Shown one piece after another: positions 24,024 to 32,295 of a stretch of 64,000 nt of DNA. This DNA comes from Streptomyces longisporoflavus (GTDB lineage: Bacteria; Actinomycetota; Actinomycetes; Streptomycetales; Streptomycetaceae): assembly GCF_014649775.1 (NCBI RefSeq), contig NZ_BMTR01000023.1, forward strand, positions 48,525-112,524, in the 5' to 3' direction. A program made the position numbers and the translations under genes. Each line of letters opens with the position of its first letter. The stretch's first letter is position 1. Below the pieces are notes generated by a model. The model was not told where the DNA came from. It searched no databases and was given only the letters and a program-made list of their open reading frames with translations.

Positions 24024-24946
24024 TGACCAAGGTGACAGCGCCCCGTACGGGTACCCGTACGCCCCGTGCTGGTATCCGTACTGGTGCCCGTACGGAGCCG
24101 ACTGCCGGTCGCGGCGCCGCCCTGCGCGTCGAAGACGCCGGGATCTCCTTCGGTGACTTCCGCGCCGTCCAGGGCATCGACCTGGACATCCCGGCCGGTG
24201 AGTTCCTCTGTCTGCTCGGCCCGAGCGGCTGCGGCAAGTCCACGCTGCTGTCCGCGATGGCTGGATTCCTCCAGGTCAGCGAGGGGTCACTCACCGCTGA
24301 CGGCGTCCCCGTCAGTGGCCCCGACCCCGACCTCGGCATGGTGTTCCAGAGCAGCGAGGCCCTCTTCGACTGGATGACGGTGCAGCAGAACGTCACCTTC
24401 GGGCCCCGCATGCGCGGCCGTTCCCGCGCCGAGCAGAACCGGGTGGCCGACGAGTTCCTCGGCCTGGTCGGTCTGCGCCACTGCGCCGACCGCTACCCCG
24501 GCCAGCTCAGCGGCGGCATGCGCCAGCGCGTCCAGATCGCCCGCGTCCTCGCCAACGAACCCGGCGTCGTCCTCATGGACGAACCCTTCGGCGCGCTGGA
24601 CGCGCAGACGCGGCAGGTCTTGCAGCAGGAGACGGCCCGCATCTGGCGGGCCTCCGGCTGCACCGTCGTCTTCGTCACCCACGACATCGACGAGGCGATC
24701 CTGCTCGCCGACCGGATAGCCGTCATGACGGCCGGCCCCGCCGCCTCGATCAAGTCCCTGTACGAGGTCGACCTGCCACGCCCGCGTGACGAGTCCGACC
24801 CGGCCGCCCTGCGGCTGCGCACCAAGCTGCGCGAGGACATCGGAGAAGAGGTCCGCAAGGCGATGCGCGACCAGGGCCTCGACGACCGAGGACTCGACGG
24901 TCAAGAACTCGACGATCGGCTCGACCGAGAGGCGAAGGGCGCATGA
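24023..24946 (+). CDS. ABC importer ATPase
   Basis: The 307-residue SsuB/TauB-like ATPase has Walker A LLGPSGCGKSTLL near residue 70, the signature QLSGGMRQRVQIAR near 160, Walker B GVVLMDEPF and the switch His in VFVTHDIDEAI. The first 30 residues are an RTGTRTPRAG-type low-complexity extension encoded by repeated CGTACGGGT-like DNA. It overlaps the binding protein and the permease by 3-4 bases, so the transporter is one translational unit. Confidence 0.94.
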   Translation: MTKVTAPRTGTRTPRAGIRTGARTEPTAGRGAALRVEDAGISFGDFRAVQGIDLDIPAGEFLCLLGPSGCGKSTLLSAMAGFLQVSEGSLTADGVPVSGPDPDLGMVFQSSEALFDWMTVQQNVTFGPRMRGRSRAEQNRVADEFLGLVGLRHCADRYPGQLSGGMRQRVQIARVLANEPGVVLMDEPFGALDAQTRQVLQQETARIWRASGCTVVFVTHDIDEAILLADRIAVMTAGPAASIKSLYEVDLPRPRDESDPAALRLRTKLREDIGEEVRKAMRDQGLDDRGLDGQELDDRLDREAKGA

Positions 24947-25782
24947 CGATCACCACAACGGATGCCACGGATCCCACGGCCCCGGCCCGCCCCCGCACCC
25001 GCCCGCGCCGCACCACCACCGCGGGGCCCCAGGGCCTACGCACGGTCGGCCTGTACGTCCTCGCCGTCCTGATCGGCCTCGGCGTCTGGCAGCTCATCGC
25101 CATGAAGTACGGCCCCTCGCTGGTCGCCTCCCCGAAGGAGACCCTGTCGGCCGACCGCGAACTGGCGGCCGACGGCACCCTCGGCAACTCGGTCATCGCC
25201 TCCAGCCGCCGCATCCTGATCGGCTGGGGCCTCGGCGTCGTGGTGGGCGCCCCGGTCGGCCTGCTCATCGGGCAGATCAGGATCGTCCGCCAGCTCCTGG
25301 AGCCGTACATCGAGTTCTTCCGCTTCATCCCGCCGGTCGCGTTCGTGACGCTGGCGGTGGTATGGCTGGGCATCGGCGAGACGTCGAAGGTAGTCCTGAT
25401 CTTCTATACGGCCGTGTTCATCGTCACGCTCAACACCAGCGCGGGCGTGATGGCCGTCAACGAGAACAAGCTGCGGGCCGCGGCCAGCCTCGGCGCGAGC
25501 CGCCGCCAGATCCTCCAGCGCGTCGTGCTGCCGTCCACCGTCCCGTACATCCTCACAGGCGCGCGCCTGGCCATGGGCAACAGCTTCCTGACGATCGTCT
25601 CCGCCGAGATCGTCGCCGCCCAGGTAGGCCTCGGCTCCCTGATCTGGACCTCTCGCAACTACGGCCGTATCGACTGGGTCTTCGTCGGCATCATCACTCT
25701 GGGAATCCTGGGCCTGGTCTACGACCGGATCCTGCGCGTCATCGCGATGCGTGTACTGCACAAGTATGGAGCTAAGGTGTAA
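24943..25782 (+). CDS. ABC importer permease
   Basis: The 279-residue inner-membrane permease has about six hydrophobic segments and the EAA-type loop AAASLGASRRQILQRVVLPSTVPYILTG near residue 185, characteristic of the SsuC/TauC family. It starts 4 bases inside the ATPase gene. Two copies of the permease with the ATPase should form the transporter core fed by either lipoprotein. Confidence 0.94.
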   Translation: MTITTTDATDPTAPARPRTRPRRTTTAGPQGLRTVGLYVLAVLIGLGVWQLIAMKYGPSLVASPKETLSADRELAADGTLGNSVIASSRRILIGWGLGVVVGAPVGLLIGQIRIVRQLLEPYIEFFRFIPPVAFVTLAVVWLGIGETSKVVLIFYTAVFIVTLNTSAGVMAVNENKLRAAASLGASRRQILQRVVLPSTVPYILTGARLAMGNSFLTIVSAEIVAAQVGLGSLIWTSRNYGRIDWVFVGIITLGILGLVYDRILRVIAMRVLHKYGAKV

Positions 25783-25875
25783 ACGGGGGGTGTAGTGATC
25801 AACGCGTAAGGCGCAACGACGCACGGGAGAAAGACACGGGGGAAGGGCACGGGGGAAGAACGGAGAACACCGCAC

Positions 25876-26847
25876 GTGAGCACCACCTCGTCCACCTCGC
25901 GCACCCTGCTCCTCGAGGAGTTCGGCACCCTGCCGCGCCTCGGGGAGCGGGCCGTGCCCGAGCCGCGCCCCGGCCACACCCTCGTCCGGACGGCGGCGGC
26001 CACCGTCGCCCACCTGGACCTGAACATCCTCGACGGACAGTTCGGCATCCTGCCCGAGCTGCCCTTCATCCCCGGCACCCAGGGCAGCGGCTACGTCGTC
26101 GCCTCGGACACGCACCCCGAGGGCGCCCTCGTCCGGCTGCGCGGCGAAGGGCTCGGCCTGAACCGCGACGGCGCCTGGGCCGAACACGCCCTCGTGCCGG
26201 ACGCCGCCGCGGAACCCATGCCCGAAGGCACCGACCCGGCCCTCGCCTGCATCTACTTCTCGCCGGTCGGCACCGCATGGGCCACCGTCCACGCGATCGC
26301 CCAGGTACGGCCGGGGGAGCGGGTCCTGGTCACCGGCGCGTCCGGCGCGGTCGGCGCCATGGCCGTACAGCTCGCCGCGCGCGCCGGCGCGGAGGTGATC
26401 GGCGCGGTCGGCCGCCCGGCGAAGCTCGCGCACGTACCCGGCGTAGCCAAGGCGCTGCTCGCCTCGGACCTCTCCGAGGAGACGATCGGCGGCAAGGCCG
26501 ACGTACTCATCGACACGGTCGGCGGCCAGATCCTGCGGAACGCCCTCACCCTGGTCCGTCCGCGCGGCCGGGCCGCGCTCCTCGGCTACACGGCAGGCCG
26601 CGAGCTGAAGCTGGACCTCGCGGACTTCTTCCTCGCCGATGTCTCCCTCCTCCCGGTCAACATGATCAGCCGCGGCGAGGAGGTCGCCCCCGAGGTACTG
26701 CGCCTCCTCCCCGACCTGTCCTCGGGCGCGCTGTCGCTGCCGTACGAGCGGTACGGCATGGACGCGCTCGGCGAGGCGGTGGAGCGGCTGCGTACGGGCG
26801 CGGCGGTCGGGAAGATCGTGCTCGACATGGAAAGCACCGGGAAGTAG
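25876..26847 (+). CDS. MDR oxidoreductase (quinone-reductase-like), paralogue
   Basis: The 323-residue protein, starting at GTG 25876 after an ACGGAGAAC-like purine stretch, is a medium-chain reductase with LVTGASGAVGAMAVQLAARAGAEVIG near residue 155 and a late LLPVNMISRG segment shared with the gene at 11497-12444. No structural-zinc cysteines are visible. It lies 93 bases after the permease and may be co-transcribed with the importer. It probably reduces a conjugated ketone or enoyl intermediate of the imported compound. Confidence 0.9.
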   Translation: MSTTSSTSRTLLLEEFGTLPRLGERAVPEPRPGHTLVRTAAATVAHLDLNILDGQFGILPELPFIPGTQGSGYVVASDTHPEGALVRLRGEGLGLNRDGAWAEHALVPDAAAEPMPEGTDPALACIYFSPVGTAWATVHAIAQVRPGERVLVTGASGAVGAMAVQLAARAGAEVIGAVGRPAKLAHVPGVAKALLASDLSEETIGGKADVLIDTVGGQILRNALTLVRPRGRAALLGYTAGRELKLDLADFFLADVSLLPVNMISRGEEVAPEVLRLLPDLSSGALSLPYERYGMDALGEAVERLRTGAAVGKIVLDMESTGK

Positions 26848-26865
26848 GACCGTAGAACCTGACGT

Positions 26866-26907
26866 ACGGGAACGGGCCCCCTCCGATCGGAGGGGGCCCG
26901 TTCCCGT
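26866..26907. terminator. bidirectional terminator between convergent genes
   Basis: A perfect 42-base palindrome (arms contain GGGAACGGGCCCCCTCCGA and its complement) occupies the 85-base gap between the convergent reductase and carboxylesterase genes. It is an unusually strong GC stem. Confidence 0.85.
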
Positions 26908-26932
26908 TGCCGGGCTCAGGACTGGTGCCGGG

Positions 26933-28555
26933 TCAGGACTGCGAAACGCCTGCGTGTGCGGCGAGTTGACCCGGATCGACGGGAAGCCAGTCGTAGTCGA
27001 TCGAGTTCCAGAACGCGCATTGGTGCTGGGTCGCGTACGCCGAGGAGGGGAGCGCCTTGCTCGCACCGCCCGGCAGCAGCGACATGTACTTCCCGGCCCG
27101 GTACGACGGCCAGGCGGTGAGCCCCGCCGTCGCCGGGTCCCCGTGTTTCACGAACGAGCCCCAGTAGCGCACCATCTCACCGGACAGCTGCTGCTGCGCG
27201 GGAGTCAGCTGCTTCGAGAGCGCCGAGGGCAGCAAGTACGGCATCTCGGCGCCGTGCGAGGCGCCCGGGTCGAAACCGGCCGGCACGCCGCCGCTGACGG
27301 GCGGGTGCGGGTCGTCGAACTCATAAAAGTACGTGCGGGGTTGGCGTCTCGCCGCCTGCCCCGTGAGGGCGTGGTACTGGCAGCCTCCCAGCCCGTAGAA
27401 GGAACTGCTGTCGCCCCAGATCGCGCTGAAGGCGTACGTCCCCGTGTACGAGTCGCCGTACTTGCTGAACGGGTAGTGCGCCAGCACCGCGTCGGCCTGG
27501 GCCCCGAACTCGATGCGCACCGCCCGCTCGTACTGCGCCTTCGTCGCGCGCGCGAACGGCAGTGACCACGGTCGTACTTCGTCGCGCGTGTGGCCGATGA
27601 GCAGGGGGACGTTCGCGGCCTTGCCGGTGCGGACGGCCTGGCTGGGCGGCAGCGGCAGCTCGGGGCCGCCGGAGACGGGGAGCGGACCGCTCAGGACGCC
27701 GCCGACGAAGCCCCCGCTGGTGGCCAGCAATTGACCAGCCGGCTTGGTGCGCAGGCAGGACGCGTTCGAACAGCCGGCGGCCGCCGCGTACTTCCTGCCC
27801 CGGGCGACGGCCTGCTCGGCCGTGTGGCTGGGGCAACCACCGCTCTGGATGAACGCGCCGGAGAAGAGACCGCGCGCCGGCGGCGAGGCCAGGAGCGCGC
27901 AGACGGAGTGGCCGCCCGCCGACTGGCCGCCGATGGTCACACGGCTCGGGTCGCCGCCGAAGGCGCCGATGTTGCGCTGGGTCCAGCGCAGCGCCGCCTC
28001 CTGGTCGAGCAGGCCGTAGTTGCCCGCGCCCTGCTTGCTCAGTCCCGGCAGATCGAGCCAGCCGAACACGCCGAGGCGGTAGTTGATCGTGACGACCACG
28101 ACGTCGTTGGCCTCGGCGATCCGCGAGGCGTCCTCCGTCTCGCCCGAGCCGAAGGAGAAGCCGCCGCCGTGGATCCAGAACATCACCGGCAGCGGCCGGT
28201 TCGTCCGGTGGGAGGGCGTGTAGACGTTCAGGTACAGACAGTCCTCGCTCATGCCCGCGCCGCTGTCGCCACCGAACTGGAGGCAGTGCGGGCGGGGCGA
28301 TGCCGCCGGGCGGGTGCCGGTCCAGGCGGCGGCGGGCGCCGGAGGCTGCCAGCGCCCGAAGCCGACGGGTGGCGCCGCGTACGGGATGCCGAAGAACCGG
28401 TCGACGCCGTCCGCCGAGGCCCCCGCGACGCGTCCCTTGTCGGTGGTGACCGTCAAGGAACGGGGGGCCGCGGACGCGGGAACGGCGGACAGGACGGACA
28501 ACAGGACGAGCAGGCTCACCAGGCCTGCAAGACCCTGTCGGGCGATGGATCTCAC
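26933..28555 (-). CDS. secreted carboxylesterase type B
   Basis: The roughly 540-residue enzyme has a Sec-type signal (hydrophobic SLLVLLSVLSAV ending ASA-AP), the family block EDCLYLNVYTP, oxyanion WIHGGGFSFGSG and nucleophile elbow VTIGGQSAGG (Ser near 200), with catalytic Glu/His expected in GHTRDE and ASHGAEMPY. I favour GTG 28555, four bases after GGAGG and giving a compact signal peptide; an ATG at 28591 adds 12 residues but has poor spacing. It should hydrolyse an ester outside the cell, perhaps releasing the aromatic acid imported by its neighbours. Confidence 0.92.
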   Translation of the reverse strand: MRSIARQGLAGLVSLLVLLSVLSAVPASAAPRSLTVTTDKGRVAGASADGVDRFFGIPYAAPPVGFGRWQPPAPAAAWTGTRPAASPRPHCLQFGGDSGAGMSEDCLYLNVYTPSHRTNRPLPVMFWIHGGGFSFGSGETEDASRIAEANDVVVVTINYRLGVFGWLDLPGLSKQGAGNYGLLDQEAALRWTQRNIGAFGGDPSRVTIGGQSAGGHSVCALLASPPARGLFSGAFIQSGGCPSHTAEQAVARGRKYAAAAGCSNASCLRTKPAGQLLATSGGFVGGVLSGPLPVSGGPELPLPPSQAVRTGKAANVPLLIGHTRDEVRPWSLPFARATKAQYERAVRIEFGAQADAVLAHYPFSKYGDSYTGTYAFSAIWGDSSSFYGLGGCQYHALTGQAARRQPRTYFYEFDDPHPPVSGGVPAGFDPGASHGAEMPYLLPSALSKQLTPAQQQLSGEMVRYWGSFVKHGDPATAGLTAWPSYRAGKYMSLLPGGASKALPSSAYATQHQCAFWNSIDYDWLPVDPGQLAAHAGVSQS

Positions 28556-29026
28556 TGAACCTCCAAGACGCCGGAGTGACGGGGGAGCCATGTTCTGTCC
28601 CGGGCTGCGGGTGGGCGAGCCTTTCGTTCCGCTCCATGGACCCGCTCAATACATGAACGCCCGCTCCGTTGAACGCAGTTGAGTGGATCGTTGTACGGTC
28701 CATCTCGACGCTGTTTGTGTCGGAAACCGGGCGTGCCGTCTACGAGTTCCCCGGAGTGCGCGGCGGGTCAGCGATCCGCTGACGTGATGAGCCGTGCGTG
28801 GCGCCGCACTTTCGATGCCCGCACGCCGCTAAGAGGTCCTAACAAAGACGTTGGACGTGTCGGTGGGTGATCAGGCAGGTGGCGAGGCCGAGGAAGGCCT
28901 CGTGGATGTCGTCGCGTCGCTCCCAGCGGATCCGCAGCCGTCGAAAGCCGTGCAGCCAGGCGGATGGGTGGGCCGCGCGGCGAGGTGCCCGCCGAAGGCG
29001 AGTCCTTTTCCGCACGGCCTCCCGCC

Positions 29027-29060
29027 GAACCGGACGTGACGGTTTCCTGTCATCCGGCTC
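29027..29060 (-). ncRNA. group II intron domain V
   Basis: The 34-nt element starts GAGCCGGATGACAGGAAACC and ends CGTCACGTCCGGTTC, forming the conserved two-helix domain V with a GAAA loop and a two-base bulge. It lies 9 bases downstream of the LtrA stop, as usual. Confidence 0.88.
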
Positions 29061-29068
29061 TCCAGTGA

Positions 29069-30850
29069 CTACTGCGTGAGTGGTTTAGCAGGCCGTTCTG
29101 AATGGATCCGATCATGGCAAGTGTCGCAAGCCACAACGGTTTTGCGGCGTCGGTGAAGCATGACGCGCGCCCAGTCAGAAGGCTGCCATCCGGCATGCGC
29201 AAGGTCGGCGAGTGCACGGACGTGGTGTACTTGAACGTTGCCCCTGCTCCCGCAGATCTCGCACGTGTCCGCAAGGAGTCTCGCGACGAGTTCCTTCTGC
29301 GGATAGTCGACTCGAACCGGCTTACAGTCGACGACTTCTGCCGTCCGTTGCCGTTGGAGTGGAATACCACCGAACCGTGCAACCAGCGGCTTCCTGTTCT
29401 TCCGTTCAATACGGGCTTCGAAAGCGACGCGAGGCCCGTTCGGTGTTTCGAAGGTGGTTTTATACTTCGCCGCCATCTTCGAAACCGTTGAACGGTGCTT
29501 TCCTGCCAGGGTCTTGAGCATCGAGGTCTCCATGACCCATCGCAGGCGGTGCAGCCGGTGGACGTCCCCGGCCAACAGGTAGTACTGGACGATCCCCCGA
29601 TAGACGGTCCCGAAGGTGGCGACAATAGCGTGGTCGTCGCTGTTCAACAGGGCCGGTTGCTTCGCGGGTTTTCCGCGATCAAGATACGGGGAACATTTGG
29701 CCTTGATCACATCCAGTGGGACTCGCAGCGCGATCTGTCCGTTGACCGCTCGTCGGCCGCGGGTGACTTTGCTGCTGTTCTGCTGAGTGGTGATCTCGTA
29801 GCCGAGGAACCGTGCCGCCTGGGTTCTGGCATGGGTGATCAGCGTCTTCTCCTGGGAGAGTTCCAGCTTGAGTTCATCACGCAGGAACTCGGCCAGACGC
29901 TGTTTGATTTCCTCGGCTTCGGCCTTCGGTCCGGTGAACCCGAGCAAGTGGTCGTCGGCGTAACGGACATAGCGCAGTCGCCTGTACTCCGGATCATCCG
30001 GGTCGGAGCTTGGCAGGCTGTGCATCTGCTGACGCAGTTTTCGGGCTTCTGCCCTGTCGCCACGCCGGCGTGCCCGTGCCAGCACATTGGCCACCATGAG
30101 GTATTCCAGGTTGCGAGCCCGGCGTTCCCCTCGGGTGTATTCCGGAATGAGAACCTTCTCGACGAACTTATCCAGCTTGTGCAGGTAGATATTGGACAGG
30201 ATCGGAGAAGCCACCCCTCCTTGCGGCGCTCCGGAGAGCGTGGCTCCCCACCTCCAGTCCTCTACATATCCGGCCGTCAGCATGTTGCGCACCAGCCGAA
30301 GGAAGCGGTTGTCGTGAATGTTCTCGCCTAGGATCGAGAGCAGGACCTCATGATCAAGGCTCCCGAAGCAGTCGGCGATGTCTCCCTCGACGAACCACGA
30401 GGTTCCGGTCCAGGTGTGATCCACCTCGCGCAAGGCGGTGTGGCATCCCTTTCGGGGCCGGAACCCGTGAGAGTGGCTGGAGAACGTCGGCTCGTAATAC
30501 GCTTCTAGCAGGAGGCGCACCACTTCACCAACGAGCTTGTCCGACCACGTCGGCAGCCCCAGTGGCCGCGTTTTCCCGTTCTTCTTGGGGATGTTCACAC
30601 GGCGTACTGGACGGAACCGGTAACGCTCGTGGCGCATCGCATCAATGATGCGTCCGATCTTCCGCTGGGACATGCCGTCCACTGTTTCCTTCGTGACTCC
30701 AGGTGCCATCGCGCCATGGTTGGCGTAGATGCGCCCGTAAGCCAGCAGATATATCTGCGGGTTGGACATTTGCCGATACAGTTCGTCACACGACAGACCA
30801 CGCCTGCCGCGCTCACGCAGGACACCCAGCACCGTTTCGGCGCTCTGCAT
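29069..30850 (-). CDS. ltrA: group II intron reverse transcriptase/maturase with HNH endonuclease
   Basis: The 593-residue intron-encoded protein has RT blocks RPLGLPTWSDKLVGEV (95-110), GDIADCFGSLDH (156-167), SGAPQGGVASPILSNI (206-221) and the catalytic YADD at 297-300. A maturase X region follows (about 365-480), then a C-terminal HNH nuclease with two CxxC zinc pairs (CEICG and CDTCHDRIH) around VHHVRAL. ATG 30850 follows GGGAGGT. All catalytic residues are present, so the intron may still be mobile. Confidence 0.96.
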   Translation of the reverse strand: MQSAETVLGVLRERGRRGLSCDELYRQMSNPQIYLLAYGRIYANHGAMAPGVTKETVDGMSQRKIGRIIDAMRHERYRFRPVRRVNIPKKNGKTRPLGLPTWSDKLVGEVVRLLLEAYYEPTFSSHSHGFRPRKGCHTALREVDHTWTGTSWFVEGDIADCFGSLDHEVLLSILGENIHDNRFLRLVRNMLTAGYVEDWRWGATLSGAPQGGVASPILSNIYLHKLDKFVEKVLIPEYTRGERRARNLEYLMVANVLARARRRGDRAEARKLRQQMHSLPSSDPDDPEYRRLRYVRYADDHLLGFTGPKAEAEEIKQRLAEFLRDELKLELSQEKTLITHARTQAARFLGYEITTQQNSSKVTRGRRAVNGQIALRVPLDVIKAKCSPYLDRGKPAKQPALLNSDDHAIVATFGTVYRGIVQYYLLAGDVHRLHRLRWVMETSMLKTLAGKHRSTVSKMAAKYKTTFETPNGPRVAFEARIERKNRKPLVARFGGIPLQRQRTAEVVDCKPVRVDYPQKELVARLLADTCEICGSRGNVQVHHVRALADLAHAGWQPSDWARVMLHRRRKTVVACDTCHDRIHSERPAKPLTQ

Positions 30851-32136
30851 TTCGCATACCTCCCGAGTCTCGGGCGTCCGAATCACCTGGCCCCCTTCGC
30901 CCTGCGGACGGCTTTCCCGCCCTCCCTGGCCGGGCGTTGCTCCGGCGACTACTACGGGGCCTCCGTCGCCATAGGACTCGCGTCCCGTAGGCGATCCCAC
31001 GTTCGTCTCTGCTGTACGTCATAGCGCGACGTAGGCGTCCCACTCATCTCCTTGAATGCCCTCGTTGGGCATCGCTCCGCGCTCCGGAAGTGCACCGGAT
31101 AACGATCGGTCCAATGCAGAGCACGGCGCCGGTTTCAGTCGCCTTTCCGACGGATGGGAACTTGCATCTTCTGGAGATTAGGCTTCAAGCAATCCAGCCT
31201 TCGCCATATCGCGCGGGCCACTCAGCACACCGTCCCTGACAACTGAGCCCGGTCACTGGTTTTCTGACATGCTGTTGTTCCCTTCACCTTTCGGATCCAG
31301 GTAAGTCATCTGGCCCAGGAACCTCCTTCCGAGTTCCTCCCGGCTGAACCGGGGATACAAGCAGAGCGCCACGTGGCGCACATGGTGCGCTCGACGACGT
31401 AGCGGAAGATGCCCAGGCCGGTGCCGTGTGGCTCGCCTCGTTTCGCGATCACGGGCCGGATGCCGCGCTGCCAGAGCAGGCGGCGGTACTTGTCGTGGTC
31501 GTAGCCGCGGTCGGCGAGAAGCGCTTCAGGGCGTCGGCGTGGTCTGCCGACCCGTCCCGCGACGGCTGGGATCTTGTCGAGCAGGGGCAGGAGTTGGGTG
31601 ACGTCGTTGCGGTTTCCGCCGGTCAGGGTCACTGCGAGCGGGATGCCCTGGCCGTCGACGATTAGGTGGTGCTTGCTGCCCGGCCGTGCGCGGTCGACCG
31701 GGCTGGGCCCGCTTTTGGGCCTTTGCGAGCTGCCCTGACGTGGGAGGAGTCGATCACCGCCCGGTCCCAGTCGATCTGGTTCTTCGAGCGCAGCTTCTCC
31801 AGCAGGACGACGTGGAGTTGGTCCCAGACGCCGGCATCATTCCAGGCTGCCAGGCGTCGCCAACAGGTCATTCCCGAGCCGAAGCCCAGCTCCTGCGGCA
31901 GATACTCCCACTGGATGCCGGTATGCAGCACGAACAAGATGCCGCACAGGGCCTGTCGATCGGGCACCCGCGGTCTGCCCTGCACCAGCTTCGGTCCCGG
32001 TTCGGGCAGCAACGGCTCGATGAGCGACCACAGTTCATCCGACACGATCCATGGCCGCGACTGACGTTTCGCCACAACCAGACCAACGAGCCGACGCGCC
32101 AAGAGTCACATGATCAACCGCTTTTGTTAGAACCAG

Positions 32137-32226
32137 TAAGGACCGGGTGGCGCGGAGGAATGCGGAGAAGTCATCGTGTTCGGCACTGATCATTTCTAGC
32201 GTCAACTCACCACGCCATCTCCGCAT
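32137..32226 (-). pseudogene. possible gene truncated by the IS insertion
   Basis: An ATG at 32226, five bases after GAGG, opens a coding-like stretch MRRWRGELTLEMISAEHDDF continuing for 30 codons until it runs into the right end of the IS element. No obvious continuation exists past the left end of the element. The family is not recognised and the reading could be chance. Confidence 0.3.
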
Positions 32227-32295
32227 CGCGGCCTCGATCAGTGGGGCTCCAGCTCAGCCGCAGCAGGACCGGCGGCTGACCAAGAGACGCTGGGT

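Larger units (their letters stand above)
28964..31381 (-). mobile_element. group II intron
   Basis: On the minus strand the 5' end reads GTGCGCC at 31381-31375, the GUGYG start of bacterial group II introns. About 530 bases of structured leader follow, then the LtrA-like ORF, then a canonical domain V at 29060-29027 and a domain VI stem (GGCCG..CGGCC). The 3' end is at 28963 or 28964: ending at 28963 restores the transposase frame (ACC ATC GCC TGG), while ending at 28964 gives the usual AY terminus. Confidence 0.85.
28839..32075 (-). pseudogene. IS5-family transposase interrupted by intron
   Basis: Segment 1 (GTG 32075 to about 31720) encodes MAKRQSRPWIVSDELWSLIEPLLP... to SSHVRAARKGPK. A slippery CCAAAAG then permits a -1 shift into segment 2, SGPSPVDRARPGSKHHLIVDGQG...LADRGYDHDKYRRLLWQRGIRPVIAKRG...RYVVERT, up to the intron at 31381. 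Segment 3 (28963-28839) resumes AWLHGFRRLRIRWERRDDIHEAFLGLATCL and stops at TAG. The DDE residues include the Asp in VIDSSHVR and in LADRGYD. The -1 shift is probably the programmed type known for this group; only splicing of the intron could restore the protein. Confidence 0.85.
28833..32136 (-). mobile_element. IS5-family (IS427-type) element split by a group II intron
   Basis: The ends are imperfect terminal inverted repeats: GAGGTCCTAACAAAGACG on the left and, reading inward from the right, CTGGTTCTAACAAAAGCG. They are flanked by TAA on each side (28830-28832 and 32137-32139), consistent with a short target duplication. Inside are the two overlapping transposase frames and the transposase C-terminus, separated by a group II intron of about 2.4 kb. 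Without the intron the element would be about 0.89 kb, normal for IS427-type elements. Confidence 0.85.

Noticed and set aside
24040..24110. CGTACGGGT-like short repeats at the start of the ABC ATPase as a regulatory array
   Set aside because: They are in frame and simply encode a low-complexity RTG-rich extension.
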